Of a stretch of 64,000 nt of DNA, positions 1 through 8,434 are shown one piece after another (position 1 is the stretch's first letter; every line of letters begins with the position of its first letter). Origin of the DNA: DATMRS01 sp035566015 (lineage in GTDB: Bacteria; Pseudomonadota; Alphaproteobacteria; Sphingomonadales; Sphingomonadaceae). A model generated the notes under the pieces. It saw nothing but the letters and a program-made list of their open reading frames with translations, did not search any database and had not been told where the DNA came from. The position numbers were made by a program, and so were the translations under genes. The DNA lies in assembly GCA_035566015.1 (NCBI GenBank), contig DATMRS010000005.1, positions 1 to 64,000 on the forward strand. The letters are read 5' to 3'.

Positions 1-1
1 G

Positions 2-1783
2 ATCGTCGCCGATCCGCAGCGCGATGCCCTGCTGACGGAATTCGGCAAGGAAACCCTGACCGACCGCTATCTGCTTCCCGGCGAGAGCTTCCAGGATCTC
101 TTCGCGCGCGTGGCCGATTGCTATGCCGACGATGAAGAGCATGCCCAGCGGCTCTATGACTACATCTCGAAACTGTGGTTCATGCCGGCGACGCCGGTGC
201 TGTCGAACGGCGGCACGGGGCGCGGGCTGCCCATTTCCTGCTATCTGAACTCGGTAGACGACAGCCTCGAAGGCATCGTGAACACCTGGAACGAGAATGT
301 CTGGCTGGCCTCGCGCGGCGGCGGCATCGGCACCTATTGGGGCTCGGTGCGCGGCATTGGCGAGCCGGTGGGGCTGAACGGCAAGACCAGCGGCATCATC
401 CCCTTCGTGCGGGTGATGGATTCGCTGACCCTCGCCATTTCGCAGGGGTCGCTCCGGCGCGGGTCGGCGGCCTGCTATCTCGACATCTCGCATCCCGAGA
501 TCGAGGAGTTCCTCGAAATCCGCAAGCCCTCGGGCGATTTCAACCGCAAGGCGCTCAACCTGCACCACGGCGTGCTGCTGACCGACGCCTTCATGGAGGC
601 GGTGCGCGACGGCGCCGAATGGGTGCTCCGCAGCCCGAAGGACCAGAGCGAGCGCAGTCGTGTCGATGCGCGCTCGCTGTTCCAGAAGCTAGTCGAGACG
701 CGGCTGGCGACGGGCGAGCCCTATATCGTGTTTATCGATCGGGTGAACGCGATGATGCCGAAGCACCATCGCGATCTCGGCCTGAAGGTTTCGACGTCGA
801 ACCTGTGCAGCGAGATCACTTTGCCCACCGGGCGCGATCATCTCGGCAACGATCGCACGGCGGTCTGCTGCCTCTCCTCGCTCAACCTCGAAACGTGGGA
901 CGAGTGGAACGGCGACAAGCAGTTCATCGAGGACGTGATGCGTTTCCTCGACAATGTGCTTTCGGACTATATCGATCGCGCGGCACCCGAAATGGCGCGG
1001 GCCAAATATAGCGCCAGCCGCGAACGCTCGGTCGGCCTCGGGGTGATGGGCTTCCACAGCTTCCTTCAGGCGCGCGGCCTGCCGTTCGAAGGGGCGATGG
1101 CGAAGAGCTGGAACCTCAAGATCTTCAAGCATATCAATGCCGCGGTGAACGAGGCGTCGATGCTGCTCGCCACCGAGCGCGGGCCGTGCCCCGACGCCGC
1201 CGAGCAGGGCGTGATGGAGCGTTTCTCCTGCAAGATGGCGATCGCGCCGACCGCGTCGATCAGCATCATCTGCGGCGGCACCTCGGCTTGTATCGAGCCG
1301 ATTCCGGCGAACGTCTATACCCACAAGACGCTGTCGGGCAGCTTCGTGGTCCGCAATCCCTATCTGACCGCGCTGCTGCGCGAGAAGAGCAAGGATTCGG
1401 AAGCGGTGTGGAACTCGATCCTCGAGCGTGGCGGCTCGGTCCAGCACCTCGATTTCCTCAGCCAGGAGGAGAAGGACGTCTACAAGACGAGCTTCGAGAT
1501 CGACCAGCGCTGGCTGCTCGAACTGGCGGCGGACCGCACCCCCTATATCGACCAGTCGGCCTCGCTGAACCTGTTCATCCCGGCCGATACCGACAAGTGG
1601 GACCTGATGATGCTCCACTTCCGCGCGTGGGAGCTGGGCATCAAGTCGCTTTACTATCTCCGTTCCAAGAGCATCCAGCGCGCCGGCTTCGCCGGCGGCG
1701 TGGAGGCCGACAACACGATCGACGCGCCCCGGTTCGAGATCGCCGAAAGCACGGATTATGACGAGTGTCTCGCTTGCCAGTAG
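2..1783 (+). CDS. nrdA: Ribonucleoside-diphosphate reductase alpha subunit, class Ia (5' truncated)
   Basis: This is the large catalytic subunit that reduces ribonucleoside diphosphates to deoxyribonucleotides in the cytoplasm, partnered by NrdB just downstream. The frame is open from base 2, so the N-terminus (ATP cone and start) lies outside the window. Visible motifs are the first redox cysteine in LPISCYLNS, the N-x-C-x-E active-site signature NLCSEI, the second cysteine in CCLSSLNL, the radical-transfer tyrosine pair in KSLYYLRS, and a C-terminal C-x-x-C (DECLACQ) that would accept electrons from thioredoxin or glutaredoxin. nrdB follows after 49 nt, so the two form one operon. Regulation cannot be judged because the promoter is missing. 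Confidence 0.96.
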   Translation: MVADPQRDALLTEFGKETLTDRYLLPGESFQDLFARVADCYADDEEHAQRLYDYISKLWFMPATPVLSNGGTGRGLPISCYLNSVDDSLEGIVNTWNENVWLASRGGGIGTYWGSVRGIGEPVGLNGKTSGIIPFVRVMDSLTLAISQGSLRRGSAACYLDISHPEIEEFLEIRKPSGDFNRKALNLHHGVLLTDAFMEAVRDGAEWVLRSPKDQSERSRVDARSLFQKLVETRLATGEPYIVFIDRVNAMMPKHHRDLGLKVSTSNLCSEITLPTGRDHLGNDRTAVCCLSSLNLETWDEWNGDKQFIEDVMRFLDNVLSDYIDRAAPEMARAKYSASRERSVGLGVMGFHSFLQARGLPFEGAMAKSWNLKIFKHINAAVNEASMLLATERGPCPDAAEQGVMERFSCKMAIAPTASISIICGGTSACIEPIPANVYTHKTLSGSFVVRNPYLTALLREKSKDSEAVWNSILERGGSVQHLDFLSQEEKDVYKTSFEIDQRWLLELAADRTPYIDQSASLNLFIPADTDKWDLMMLHFRAWELGIKSLYYLRSKSIQRAGFAGGVEADNTIDAPRFEIAESTDYDECLACQ

Positions 1784-1832
1784 CGGGAGGGCGCGCGCCT
1801 TCCCTTCGGATTAGCAGATAAGGACGAAAGCC

Positions 1833-2885
1833 ATGCCGCTTCTTCAGGCTTCCAAGCAGTACAAGCCCTTCGAATATCCGTGGGCCTACGAATATTGGAA
1901 ACGCCAGCAGCAGATCCACTGGATGCCGGAGGAGGTGCCTCTGGGCGAGGATTGCCGCGACTGGGCGCAGAAGCTCACCGACCATGAGCGCAATCTGCTG
2001 ACGCAGATTTTCCGCTTCTTCACTCAGGCCGACATCGAGGTGCAGGATTGCTACCACGACAAATATGGCCGCGTGTTCAAGCCGACCGAGATCAAGATGA
2101 TGCTGACCGCGTTCAGCAATATGGAGACGGTGCACATTGCCGCCTACAGCCATCTGCTCGACACGATCGGCATGCCCGAAAGCGAATATACCGCCTTCCT
2201 CAACTATAAGGAAATGAAGGACAAGTGCGATTATATGGCGCAGTTCGGCGTCGACAATGACGAGGACATTGCCCGCACGCTCGCCATGTTCGGCGGCTTC
2301 ACCGAGGGGCTGCAGCTCTTCGCCAGCTTCGCCATGCTGATGAATTTCCCGCGCTTCAACAAGATGAAGGGCATGGGCCAGATCATCTCATGGAGCGTGC
2401 GCGACGAGAGCCTGCACTGCGAAGGCATCACCCGCCTGTTCCACGCCTTCGTGAAGGAGCGCGACTGTCTCACCCGAGCGGTGCAGGAGGATATCCTCGA
2501 CAGCTGCCAGAAGACGGTGCGGCTGGAGGATGCGTTCATCGATCTCGCCTTCGAAATGGGGCCGGTGCCCGGCATGACGCCGAAGGAGATCAAGAAATAT
2601 ATCCGCTACATCGCCGACTGGCGGCTCGGTCAGCTTGGCCTGAAGCCGATCTATATGGTGGACGAGCATCCGCTGCCCTGGCTCGCACCGATCCTGAATG
2701 GCGTCGAGCACGCCAATTTCTTCGAAACGCGGGCGACCGAATATTCGAAGGCGGCGACGCGCGGCAACTGGAACGAAGTGTGGGATGCCTTCGACCGCCG
2801 TCGCGACGCGAAGGCGGTGCTGCCCGCGAACGAGGATGGCGCGGGCGAGGACATGTTCGAACGCGCCGGCGTGGCGGCCGAATAA
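1833..2885 (+). CDS. nrdB: Ribonucleoside-diphosphate reductase beta subunit, class Ia
   Basis: This is the radical-generating diiron subunit of ribonucleotide reductase. Its 350 residues fit the family. By comparison with the E. coli enzyme, the iron ligands and radical tyrosine are present: D67 (TQADIE), E98, H101 and Y105 in the block ETVHIAAY, and the second-shell pair E-x-x-H in RDESLHCEG. An intact tyrosine argues for a classical Fe2-Y enzyme rather than an NrdB variant lacking the radical tyrosine. The start ATG is preceded by AGGACGAAAGCC. It sits 49 nt after nrdA and is co-transcribed with it. Confidence 0.96.
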   Translation: MPLLQASKQYKPFEYPWAYEYWKRQQQIHWMPEEVPLGEDCRDWAQKLTDHERNLLTQIFRFFTQADIEVQDCYHDKYGRVFKPTEIKMMLTAFSNMETVHIAAYSHLLDTIGMPESEYTAFLNYKEMKDKCDYMAQFGVDNDEDIARTLAMFGGFTEGLQLFASFAMLMNFPRFNKMKGMGQIISWSVRDESLHCEGITRLFHAFVKERDCLTRAVQEDILDSCQKTVRLEDAFIDLAFEMGPVPGMTPKEIKKYIRYIADWRLGQLGLKPIYMVDEHPLPWLAPILNGVEHANFFETRATEYSKAATRGNWNEVWDAFDRRRDAKAVLPANEDGAGEDMFERAGVAAE

Positions 2886-3007
2886 AGGCGCACGACGAAA
2901 AAGATTCGCGGCGAGGCGCCGAAGGGCATCGTGGGGCTTGCCTCCCGCGATCCCGCACGCTATCAGCCGCGCCTCCCCGCCGGACATCGCATCCGGCGAA
3001 CGCCAGA

Positions 3008-3082
3008 GCGGGCGTAGCTCAGGGGTAGAGCACAACCTTGCCAAGGTTGGGGTCGAGGGTTCGAATCCCTTCGCCCGCTCCA
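3008..3082 (+). tRNA. tRNA-Gly (GCC)
   Basis: The acceptor stem GCGGGCG pairs with CGCCCGC. The anticodon arm is CAACC-TTGCCAA-GGTTG with anticodon GCC, and the T arm contains GGTTCGAATCC. The 3' CCA is encoded in the genome (3080-3082). It lies 122 nt after nrdB and is followed by a T-rich run. Confidence 0.96.
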
Positions 3083-3171
3083 GTTTTTTCTATGTCAGCG
3101 ATATAGCGGCGCCTATTATCTGCGCAAACATGGGTGCCTCCATCTTTGCTAGGCCGCGGATCATAGGTGGT

Positions 3172-3828
3172 TTAGCTGGCTCGCATCGAGAGTTCGACGT
3201 CCCCGGCGAACGGTATGGATATATAGCCGCCGCCGAGCGAGCGGACGCGCGTCAGATAATCAGGGCTGTAGCCCGCATTATCTGCGACGATGAGCGCACC
3301 GGGATGCAGATGGCCTTCCACCAGGTCCAGAACGTCGGAATAGAGCGACTTTGCACCGTCAAGCAGCAGAAAGTCGATCGTTCCCGGAAGACCGACGCGC
3401 AACGTCTCAAGCGCATCACCTGCGCGGATTTCGACCAGATCGATGAGGTTGCCATCCGTCAGGTTCTTGCGAGCCCGCTCCACCTTCGATGTTTCGAATT
3501 CGGTGGTGATCAAACGGCCGCCACCATTGTCTCTGAGCGCCGCCGCAAGATACAGGGCCGAAATCCCGAACGACGTTCCGAATTCGACGATCGCGCGCGC
3601 GCCGCTGCTGCGCGCCAGCAGGTAAAGCAGCGCACCGGTTTCGCGCGAGACGGGTAGCCACATATCCTTCAAGCGACCATAAAAATCGCGATATTCGGTT
3701 CTGCTGCTCATCAGGCGCTTTCGCTCCGTGTCGGAAAGTTCGGTCAGCGCAGGGCTTGTGGCCGCGCCAGCCTCGCCGAACAATCGATCCAAAAGGGACG
3801 CCAACGGCGCAGTGGTGAGAGTGGTCAT
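3172..3828 (-). CDS. SAM-dependent O-methyltransferase (class I, CCoAOMT-like)
   Basis: This is a 218-residue soluble methyltransferase of the catechol / caffeoyl-CoA O-methyltransferase type. The SAM-binding motif I is IVEFGTSFGISALYLA and the metal/SAM loop is FLLLDGAK. The start chosen is the internal ATG at 3828 because GGAG sits 6 nt upstream; a longer reading would run through the promoter shared with the divergent TetR gene. Family members methylate phenolic hydroxyls, and the substrate here is unknown. The TetR regulator starts 95 nt away in the opposite direction and probably controls it. The region looks less GC-rich than its surroundings, which may mean transfer. Confidence 0.85.
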   Translation of the reverse strand: MTTLTTAPLASLLDRLFGEAGAATSPALTELSDTERKRLMSSRTEYRDFYGRLKDMWLPVSRETGALLYLLARSSGARAIVEFGTSFGISALYLAAALRDNGGGRLITTEFETSKVERARKNLTDGNLIDLVEIRAGDALETLRVGLPGTIDFLLLDGAKSLYSDVLDLVEGHLHPGALIVADNAGYSPDYLTRVRSLGGGYISIPFAGDVELSMRAS

Positions 3829-3851
3829 CAGAATCTCCAGCTTCGAAAAGA

Positions 3852-3890
3852 CCGACCTTGTGTCGGCTCGGAAAAATACGAATAATTCGT
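3852..3890. promoter_or_regulatory. Candidate TetR operators between methyltransferase and TetR genes
   Basis: Two perfect inverted repeats lie in the 95-nt divergent promoter: CCGAC-CTTGT-GTCGG at 3852-3866 and ACGAA-TAA-TTCGT at 3878-3890. The second is embedded in an A/T-rich block suited to a promoter. Either could bind the adjacent TetR protein; binding is inferred only from position and symmetry. Confidence 0.45.
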
Positions 3891-3923
3891 CATATTTTTC
3901 TATTCGCATTGCCGGAGTGCGCG

Positions 3924-4595
3924 GTGGTCGATCGTTCAAAAGCTCCTATTTCCTTGAAAAAACGGCCTAAGCAGGCTCGCTCGGCCGATCTTGTCAGGGC
4001 AATCCTGCAGGCGGCTGTTCAGGTTTTGGCGCAGGAAGGCGCAGCGCGATTCACGACCGCGCGCGTGGCGGAGAGGGCCGGCGTCAGCGTCGGATCGCTC
4101 TACCAATATTTCCCGAACAAGGCGGCCATCCTGTTCCAGCTCCAAAGCGACGAGTGGCGGGAGACGGCCGGGATGCTTCGCGATATCCTCGCGGACACCA
4201 CATACCCGCCGCTCGATCGGTTGCGTACCCTGGTGCAGGCGTTCCTTCGTTCCGAATGCGAGGAAGCGGCGGTTCGGGTGGCGCTCGATGATGCGGCGCC
4301 GCTTTATCGCGATGCTCCGGAAGCGCGGGAGGCACGGGCCGCGGGAGATCGCATCATCGCCGATTTCATGCGCGAGGTTTTGCCCGAAATGTCCTGTGCG
4401 ACCCGGGACCTCGCTGGCGACCTCATAACGACAACGATGAGGACGGTTGGAAAGCGGTTTTCTGCGGTGCCGCGAACGGCAGAGGAAATTCGCGCCTATG
4501 CCGATGTCATGGCGGATATGTTCTGCGCTTACCTGCGCTGGCTGGGCGAAGGCCAGGGATTCGAGCCCGTCCAGGTACCAGGGAGGCGCCCATAG
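3924..4595 (+). CDS. TetR/AcrR family transcriptional regulator
   Basis: This 223-residue regulator has an N-terminal helix-turn-helix (ARVAERAGVSVGSLYQYFPNKAAIL, split by the recognition helix SVGSLYQYF) and an all-helical ligand-binding domain. The GTG at 3924 is chosen as start because GGAG lies 6 nt upstream; the upstream ATG would place part of the protein in the operator region. It is divergent from the O-methyltransferase gene, a common repressor/target arrangement. The inducer is unknown. Confidence 0.88.
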   Translation: MVDRSKAPISLKKRPKQARSADLVRAILQAAVQVLAQEGAARFTTARVAERAGVSVGSLYQYFPNKAAILFQLQSDEWRETAGMLRDILADTTYPPLDRLRTLVQAFLRSECEEAAVRVALDDAAPLYRDAPEAREARAAGDRIIADFMREVLPEMSCATRDLAGDLITTTMRTVGKRFSAVPRTAEEIRAYADVMADMFCAYLRWLGEGQGFEPVQVPGRRP

Positions 4596-4678
4596 GATCG
4601 GCGCTTTGTTCCCCTTTTATCGATAATGCATTCGCACGGGCTGGTAGAAAGGGTGACAACCAGATTCGGAGAGCACCC

Positions 4679-5218
4679 ATGGCCACACAGATGAAAGCGC
4701 CCCCGTCCTCGAAGAAGGCGATCGTGGACGTTCCGTTCAACTATCGCGAGATTGTCGCGCGGACGAGCCCCGGCGGACGCTATATCGACGCCCAGACCGA
4801 CGTCGACAGCCCGTGGGTGCCCTTTGGCGACAGCGCGGCGATCAAGCATCTCGCCTTCGATGTGCGCCGCAATCTCTTCTCCAACATCCTGTGGGTGAAG
4901 GGGCCGGGGGTCATCGGCACGCATTTCCATCGCGGCACGATCACGATGGTCTGCCTCGAAGGGTCGGTGCGTTATCTCGAATATGATTGGGTCGCGACGC
5001 CAGGCGGGCTGATCCTCGAGGTGCCGGGCGAGAGCCACACGCTCGTCAGCGAGCATCCGCAAGGCTGCAAGCTGTTCGGCTGGATGGAAGGCCCGATCGA
5101 ATTTTATGACGAGAACGCCAACTTCATCGAAACCGTCGACGTATGGTGGATGATGAATCACTATGAGAGCTACTGCAAGGAACAGGGTCTCGCCCCCAAT
5201 CCGAAGCTCTATCTCTGA
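4679..5218 (+). CDS. Cupin dioxygenase, 2,4'-dihydroxyacetophenone dioxygenase-like
   Basis: This is a 179-residue single-domain cupin. The putative metal ligands are H82 and H84 (GTHFHRG), E101 (RYLEYDW) and H120 (GESHTL). Their spacing (2, about 19, 38) closely matches the ligand set reported for 2,4'-dihydroxyacetophenone dioxygenase, which cleaves that ketone to 4-hydroxybenzoate and formate. That family assignment is from memory of the ligand pattern; other cupins such as acetylacetone-cleaving enzymes are possible. It stands alone between the TetR gene and a strong terminator. A phenolic-ketone role would fit the flavoenzyme and HyuAB operons further along. Confidence 0.7.
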   Translation: MATQMKAPPSSKKAIVDVPFNYREIVARTSPGGRYIDAQTDVDSPWVPFGDSAAIKHLAFDVRRNLFSNILWVKGPGVIGTHFHRGTITMVCLEGSVRYLEYDWVATPGGLILEVPGESHTLVSEHPQGCKLFGWMEGPIEFYDENANFIETVDVWWMMNHYESYCKEQGLAPNPKLYL

Positions 5219-5242
5219 ACCCCATTGCCTGAAAGCGCATAA

Positions 5243-5283
5243 GAAAAAGAGCGAGACGACGTCCGGTCGTCCCGCTCCTTTTT
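5243..5283. terminator. Bidirectional rho-independent terminator
   Basis: A 12-bp stem (5249-5260 with 5266-5277, one mismatch) has a 5-nt loop. It is flanked by an A-run on the left and CCTTTTT on the right. It separates the convergent cupin and TonB receptor genes and can serve both. Confidence 0.85.
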
Positions 5284-5301
5284 ATGTCCTCTGCCCGGGC
5301 G

Positions 5302-8220
5302 TCAGCCGCCCAGCTTGACGCGGACGCCCAGCCGGAAGGCGCGGCCGACCGGATCGAACAGCACCTGATTCGTGCCCAGATTGCCGCTTGGCATCGCCGG
5401 CGGGTCGCGATCGAACAGGTTGTTGATCGCGCCGAACAGTTCGAACACCGAACCCGACACGCGTATCTTCTGGCTCGCCGCCAGATCGAAATAGGCGCGG
5501 CCGGGGATACGGTTGTTGTTGACGCTGTTGGTCAGCGTCACCTCGTAATTGGGATCGTCGGGGCCGATGAAGGCGGTGTTGAAGATGCCCGACGGGATAT
5601 AGCGCCCGTGCACCGTGACCGAGGTATCGTCCTTCGTCCAGGTGAGCAGGCCGTCGAGCGTATAGTCGGGCACGCCCAGCACGGCGCCGGCGCGCGATCC
5701 GGTCTGGCCCGCGCGATCGACCTTGCCGGCGCTGTCGACGGTGACGAGCTTGTTAACGATCGTCGCCAGCATGCGCAGCGAAAGATCGCCGGCATTGCCC
5801 AGCGGTTGGCGGTAATCGAATTCGATATCGAAGCCGCTGGTCTGCTGCTGGTTGGCGTTGAGCAGCAGGTCGGTGACGGTCAGGATCGTGTTGTCGGGCG
5901 CGCGCGTGATGAGCGAGCAGAATTCGGTCGCCCCTTTCGCGCAGCGATCGATCAGCGTCTGCGCGCCAAGCGCGCCGATCGCATCGTCCACCTTGATGTC
6001 GAAATAATCGACCGCGAGCCGCGCACGCTGGAGGAAGCCCCAGGTCGGCTGGAAGATCACACCCGCCGTCCAGCTATCGGCTTTCTCGACCTTGAGATCG
6101 GGGTTCGAACCCTGCCGCACGGTGGGGTTGCCCTGCAGACCCGTCAGCGGATCGGTGACACCCAGCGTGCGGGTCGTCTGCTGGCCGCTCAGTTCGACAA
6201 GATTCGGTGCACGGATATCGCGTGAGCGCGTCACGCGGAAGCGCAGCGCTTCAATCGGCTCGTAGACCGCGCCGACCTTCCACGTTTCGACGCTGCCGCT
6301 CGAGCTATAGTCGGTATAGCGCACCGCGCCGTTCAGCTCGAGCAGGTTGGCGAAGGCCATGTCTTTCGCGAGCGGCAGGTTGAACTCGCCGTAGATTTCC
6401 TTGACGGTCTGCTTGCCGTCGACTTCCTGGCCGTTCAGCACCCAGAAGTCGTTCGCCGCCGAGATCGGATCGGTGCTGCCGACGATGCGGTTCTGCCGCC
6501 ATTCGCCGCCAAACGAAACCGAAAGCGGCCCCGCCCACAGATCCACGACGTCGCCGCCGATATTGAACGCGGCGACCTGCTGAGAGGTGCGTGTCTTCTG
6601 GAAGCCGTTGCCCAGCACATAGTTGCGTGCCGCGTCGGTGAACTGGCCTTCGCCGAACAGGTTGATCGGCTGGCAGGCGGGATCGTCGTTCAGCGGATCG
6701 GCGTCGACATTGACGCGGCACTGGATCGTGCCGTCGGCGTTCACCGCGTCCACCGCGCGCTTCAGGCGTGACTTGATCGGCGTGTTGGTGATGATCTGGC
6801 GGAAGTCGGTCCGGCCATATTGGTAGGAGGCTTCCCAGTTCCAGCTACTGCCGATCGTGCCTTTGAGGCCGGCGACGGCGCGATAGGTCTTGGTCGTTGA
6901 CACGGCCTTCGGGCTGCCGAAGTCGAAGCCGGCGCGGCCGAGGACGAACTGGTCGATATTGTTGGCGTCCATGATGGCGGCGACTTCGGCCGGCAGATAG
7001 GCATTATCGCGCTGGATCATCCCCATGATCGAGCCGTTATAGTCGCGGAACGTGGAGGACAGGACGGTGCCCTTCACCCGCCCGTAGGACAGGTCGACGA
7101 AGGCTTCGATCGAATCGGTGAGGTCGGCGGTTGCCGCGACATAGCCGCTATACCGTTCGACCGGGACCTTCAGATACATGCTCGACAGGAACGAGTTGTA
7201 GCCGTGCCCATCGCCGCCGATCATGAAGAGCGGGCCGGCGAACTGGCCATATTGGAACTGGCCGGGCGTGCCGTCGGGCAGGAACTTGATGCCGTGCAGC
7301 GGATCGTCGGCAAGATTGGTGTAGAGCGGCTTGCCATCGGCGCCGTAGGAGCGATTGATGACGCCGCCGGGAAACAGCGTCGAGGTGTGGACGTCGGATG
7401 TGATGATGCTGGACGGCATGCCGCCCGTGCCGGCCGGCGTGTTGCCGACGATCGAGCGCTCCTGCGCGCACCAACTGCGCGCCTTGTAGCAATCGTCGAG
7501 GCCGCCATTCTTTTCATATTCGAAGGCGCCGGTGATGTGGATACCGTTTCCGAAGGAATGGCCGCCCGCGACGCTGAAGAAGCGGTTCGAATCGTCGCCG
7601 CGCTGCGAGATGCCGCCCTGCACCTCAGCCTTCAGCCCTTCCATCTTGCGATCGAGGATGAAATTGACGACGCCGGCGACGGCATCGGAGCCATAGACCG
7701 CCGAAACGCCGCCGGTGACGACTTCGGTGCGCGAGACGAGCGCGGAGGGGATCAGGTTGATGTCCACCGTGCCTTCGGACGTGCTCGGCATGAAGCGGCG
7801 GCCGTCGACGAGAACCAGCGTGCGCGGCGCGCCGAGGCCGCGCAGGTCGAGCACGCGGGCGCCGACGTTGCCGCCGAAATTCTGCGCGTTGGCGGGGCCA
7901 GCCGAGGCGCGGAAGCTGGGAAGCTGGTTGAGCCCGTCGGCGACGTTGGTGATCGCCAGCGCGTTGAGCCGCTGCTCGCCGACGACGGTAACGGGCGACG
8001 GCGCGGTGAAGCCGGTGCGGGCGATGCGCGAGCCGGTGACGACGATCGTCTCGGGCACCGCCTGCGCCGCATCGGCCTGTGCGGGGGCCTGTACGGGCAC
8101 GGCTGGAGGAGCGGACTGCGCCATCGCGGTGGCGGCTTGCGCGGCCAGGGCGACGCCCAGAACGAAGAAGCTGGCGCCGCGCGTCAACGCGGCTCGCGGA
8201 ACGAGCGATACTGGCTGCAT
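5302..8220 (-). CDS. TonB-dependent outer-membrane receptor
   Basis: This is a 972-residue TonB-dependent transporter for uptake across the outer membrane. The start at 8220 has AGAGGA 7 nt upstream and opens a signal peptide (hydrophobic GASFFVLGVALAAQAAT, cleaved after AMA-Q). A plug domain follows (TIVVTGSRIAR then LDLRGLGAPRTLVLVDGRR) and then a long beta-barrel. Size and plug style match the large sphingomonad receptors of unknown ligand. It diverges from the 2-oxoglutarate dioxygenase/MFS/MarR operon and shares a promoter region with matched motifs, so the ligand is probably that operon's substrate. It ends VKLGG rather than with the usual aromatic residue. Confidence 0.93.
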   Translation of the reverse strand: MQPVSLVPRAALTRGASFFVLGVALAAQAATAMAQSAPPAVPVQAPAQADAAQAVPETIVVTGSRIARTGFTAPSPVTVVGEQRLNALAITNVADGLNQLPSFRASAGPANAQNFGGNVGARVLDLRGLGAPRTLVLVDGRRFMPSTSEGTVDINLIPSALVSRTEVVTGGVSAVYGSDAVAGVVNFILDRKMEGLKAEVQGGISQRGDDSNRFFSVAGGHSFGNGIHITGAFEYEKNGGLDDCYKARSWCAQERSIVGNTPAGTGGMPSSIITSDVHTSTLFPGGVINRSYGADGKPLYTNLADDPLHGIKFLPDGTPGQFQYGQFAGPLFMIGGDGHGYNSFLSSMYLKVPVERYSGYVAATADLTDSIEAFVDLSYGRVKGTVLSSTFRDYNGSIMGMIQRDNAYLPAEVAAIMDANNIDQFVLGRAGFDFGSPKAVSTTKTYRAVAGLKGTIGSSWNWEASYQYGRTDFRQIITNTPIKSRLKRAVDAVNADGTIQCRVNVDADPLNDDPACQPINLFGEGQFTDAARNYVLGNGFQKTRTSQQVAAFNIGGDVVDLWAGPLSVSFGGEWRQNRIVGSTDPISAANDFWVLNGQEVDGKQTVKEIYGEFNLPLAKDMAFANLLELNGAVRYTDYSSSGSVETWKVGAVYEPIEALRFRVTRSRDIRAPNLVELSGQQTTRTLGVTDPLTGLQGNPTVRQGSNPDLKVEKADSWTAGVIFQPTWGFLQRARLAVDYFDIKVDDAIGALGAQTLIDRCAKGATEFCSLITRAPDNTILTVTDLLLNANQQQTSGFDIEFDYRQPLGNAGDLSLRMLATIVNKLVTVDSAGKVDRAGQTGSRAGAVLGVPDYTLDGLLTWTKDDTSVTVHGRYIPSGIFNTAFIGPDDPNYEVTLTNSVNNNRIPGRAYFDLAASQKIRVSGSVFELFGAINNLFDRDPPAMPSGNLGTNQVLFDPVGRAFRLGVRVKLGG

Positions 8221-8281
8221 GATGATCCTCTCCCTGATCCCGTCGTGCCTGCCCGGCGCGTCCGGGCGATCTCGATCGAGT

Positions 8282-8392
8282 GCATATATTGTGCATGCTA
8301 AACCAAATTTTGCCAATAGCCTTGTTCAAATCGGCCATTCGCTCGTATAAATGCCCGCAGAACCATGCAATAATATGCTTGTTATGCTAAAC
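8282..8392. promoter_or_regulatory. Divergent promoter with two matched inverted motifs
   Basis: Between the receptor and dioxygenase genes, the reverse complement of 8282-8297 reads CATGCACAATATATGC and 8364-8378 reads CATGCAATAATATGC, so nearly the same motif faces each gene. The nonamer ATGCTAAAC also occurs as a direct repeat at 8295-8303 and 8384-8392. The MarR regulator at 10945 is the obvious candidate binder. This is inference from symmetry and context. Confidence 0.5.
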
Positions 8393-8434
8393 AATTTGGC
8401 GGATGATAGCCGCCGTCCGATGCCAGGAAAGGTC

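Noticed and set aside
1..110. NrdR box or cobalamin riboswitch before nrdA
   Set aside because: The nrdA frame is already open at the window edge, so its promoter and leader are outside the sequence.
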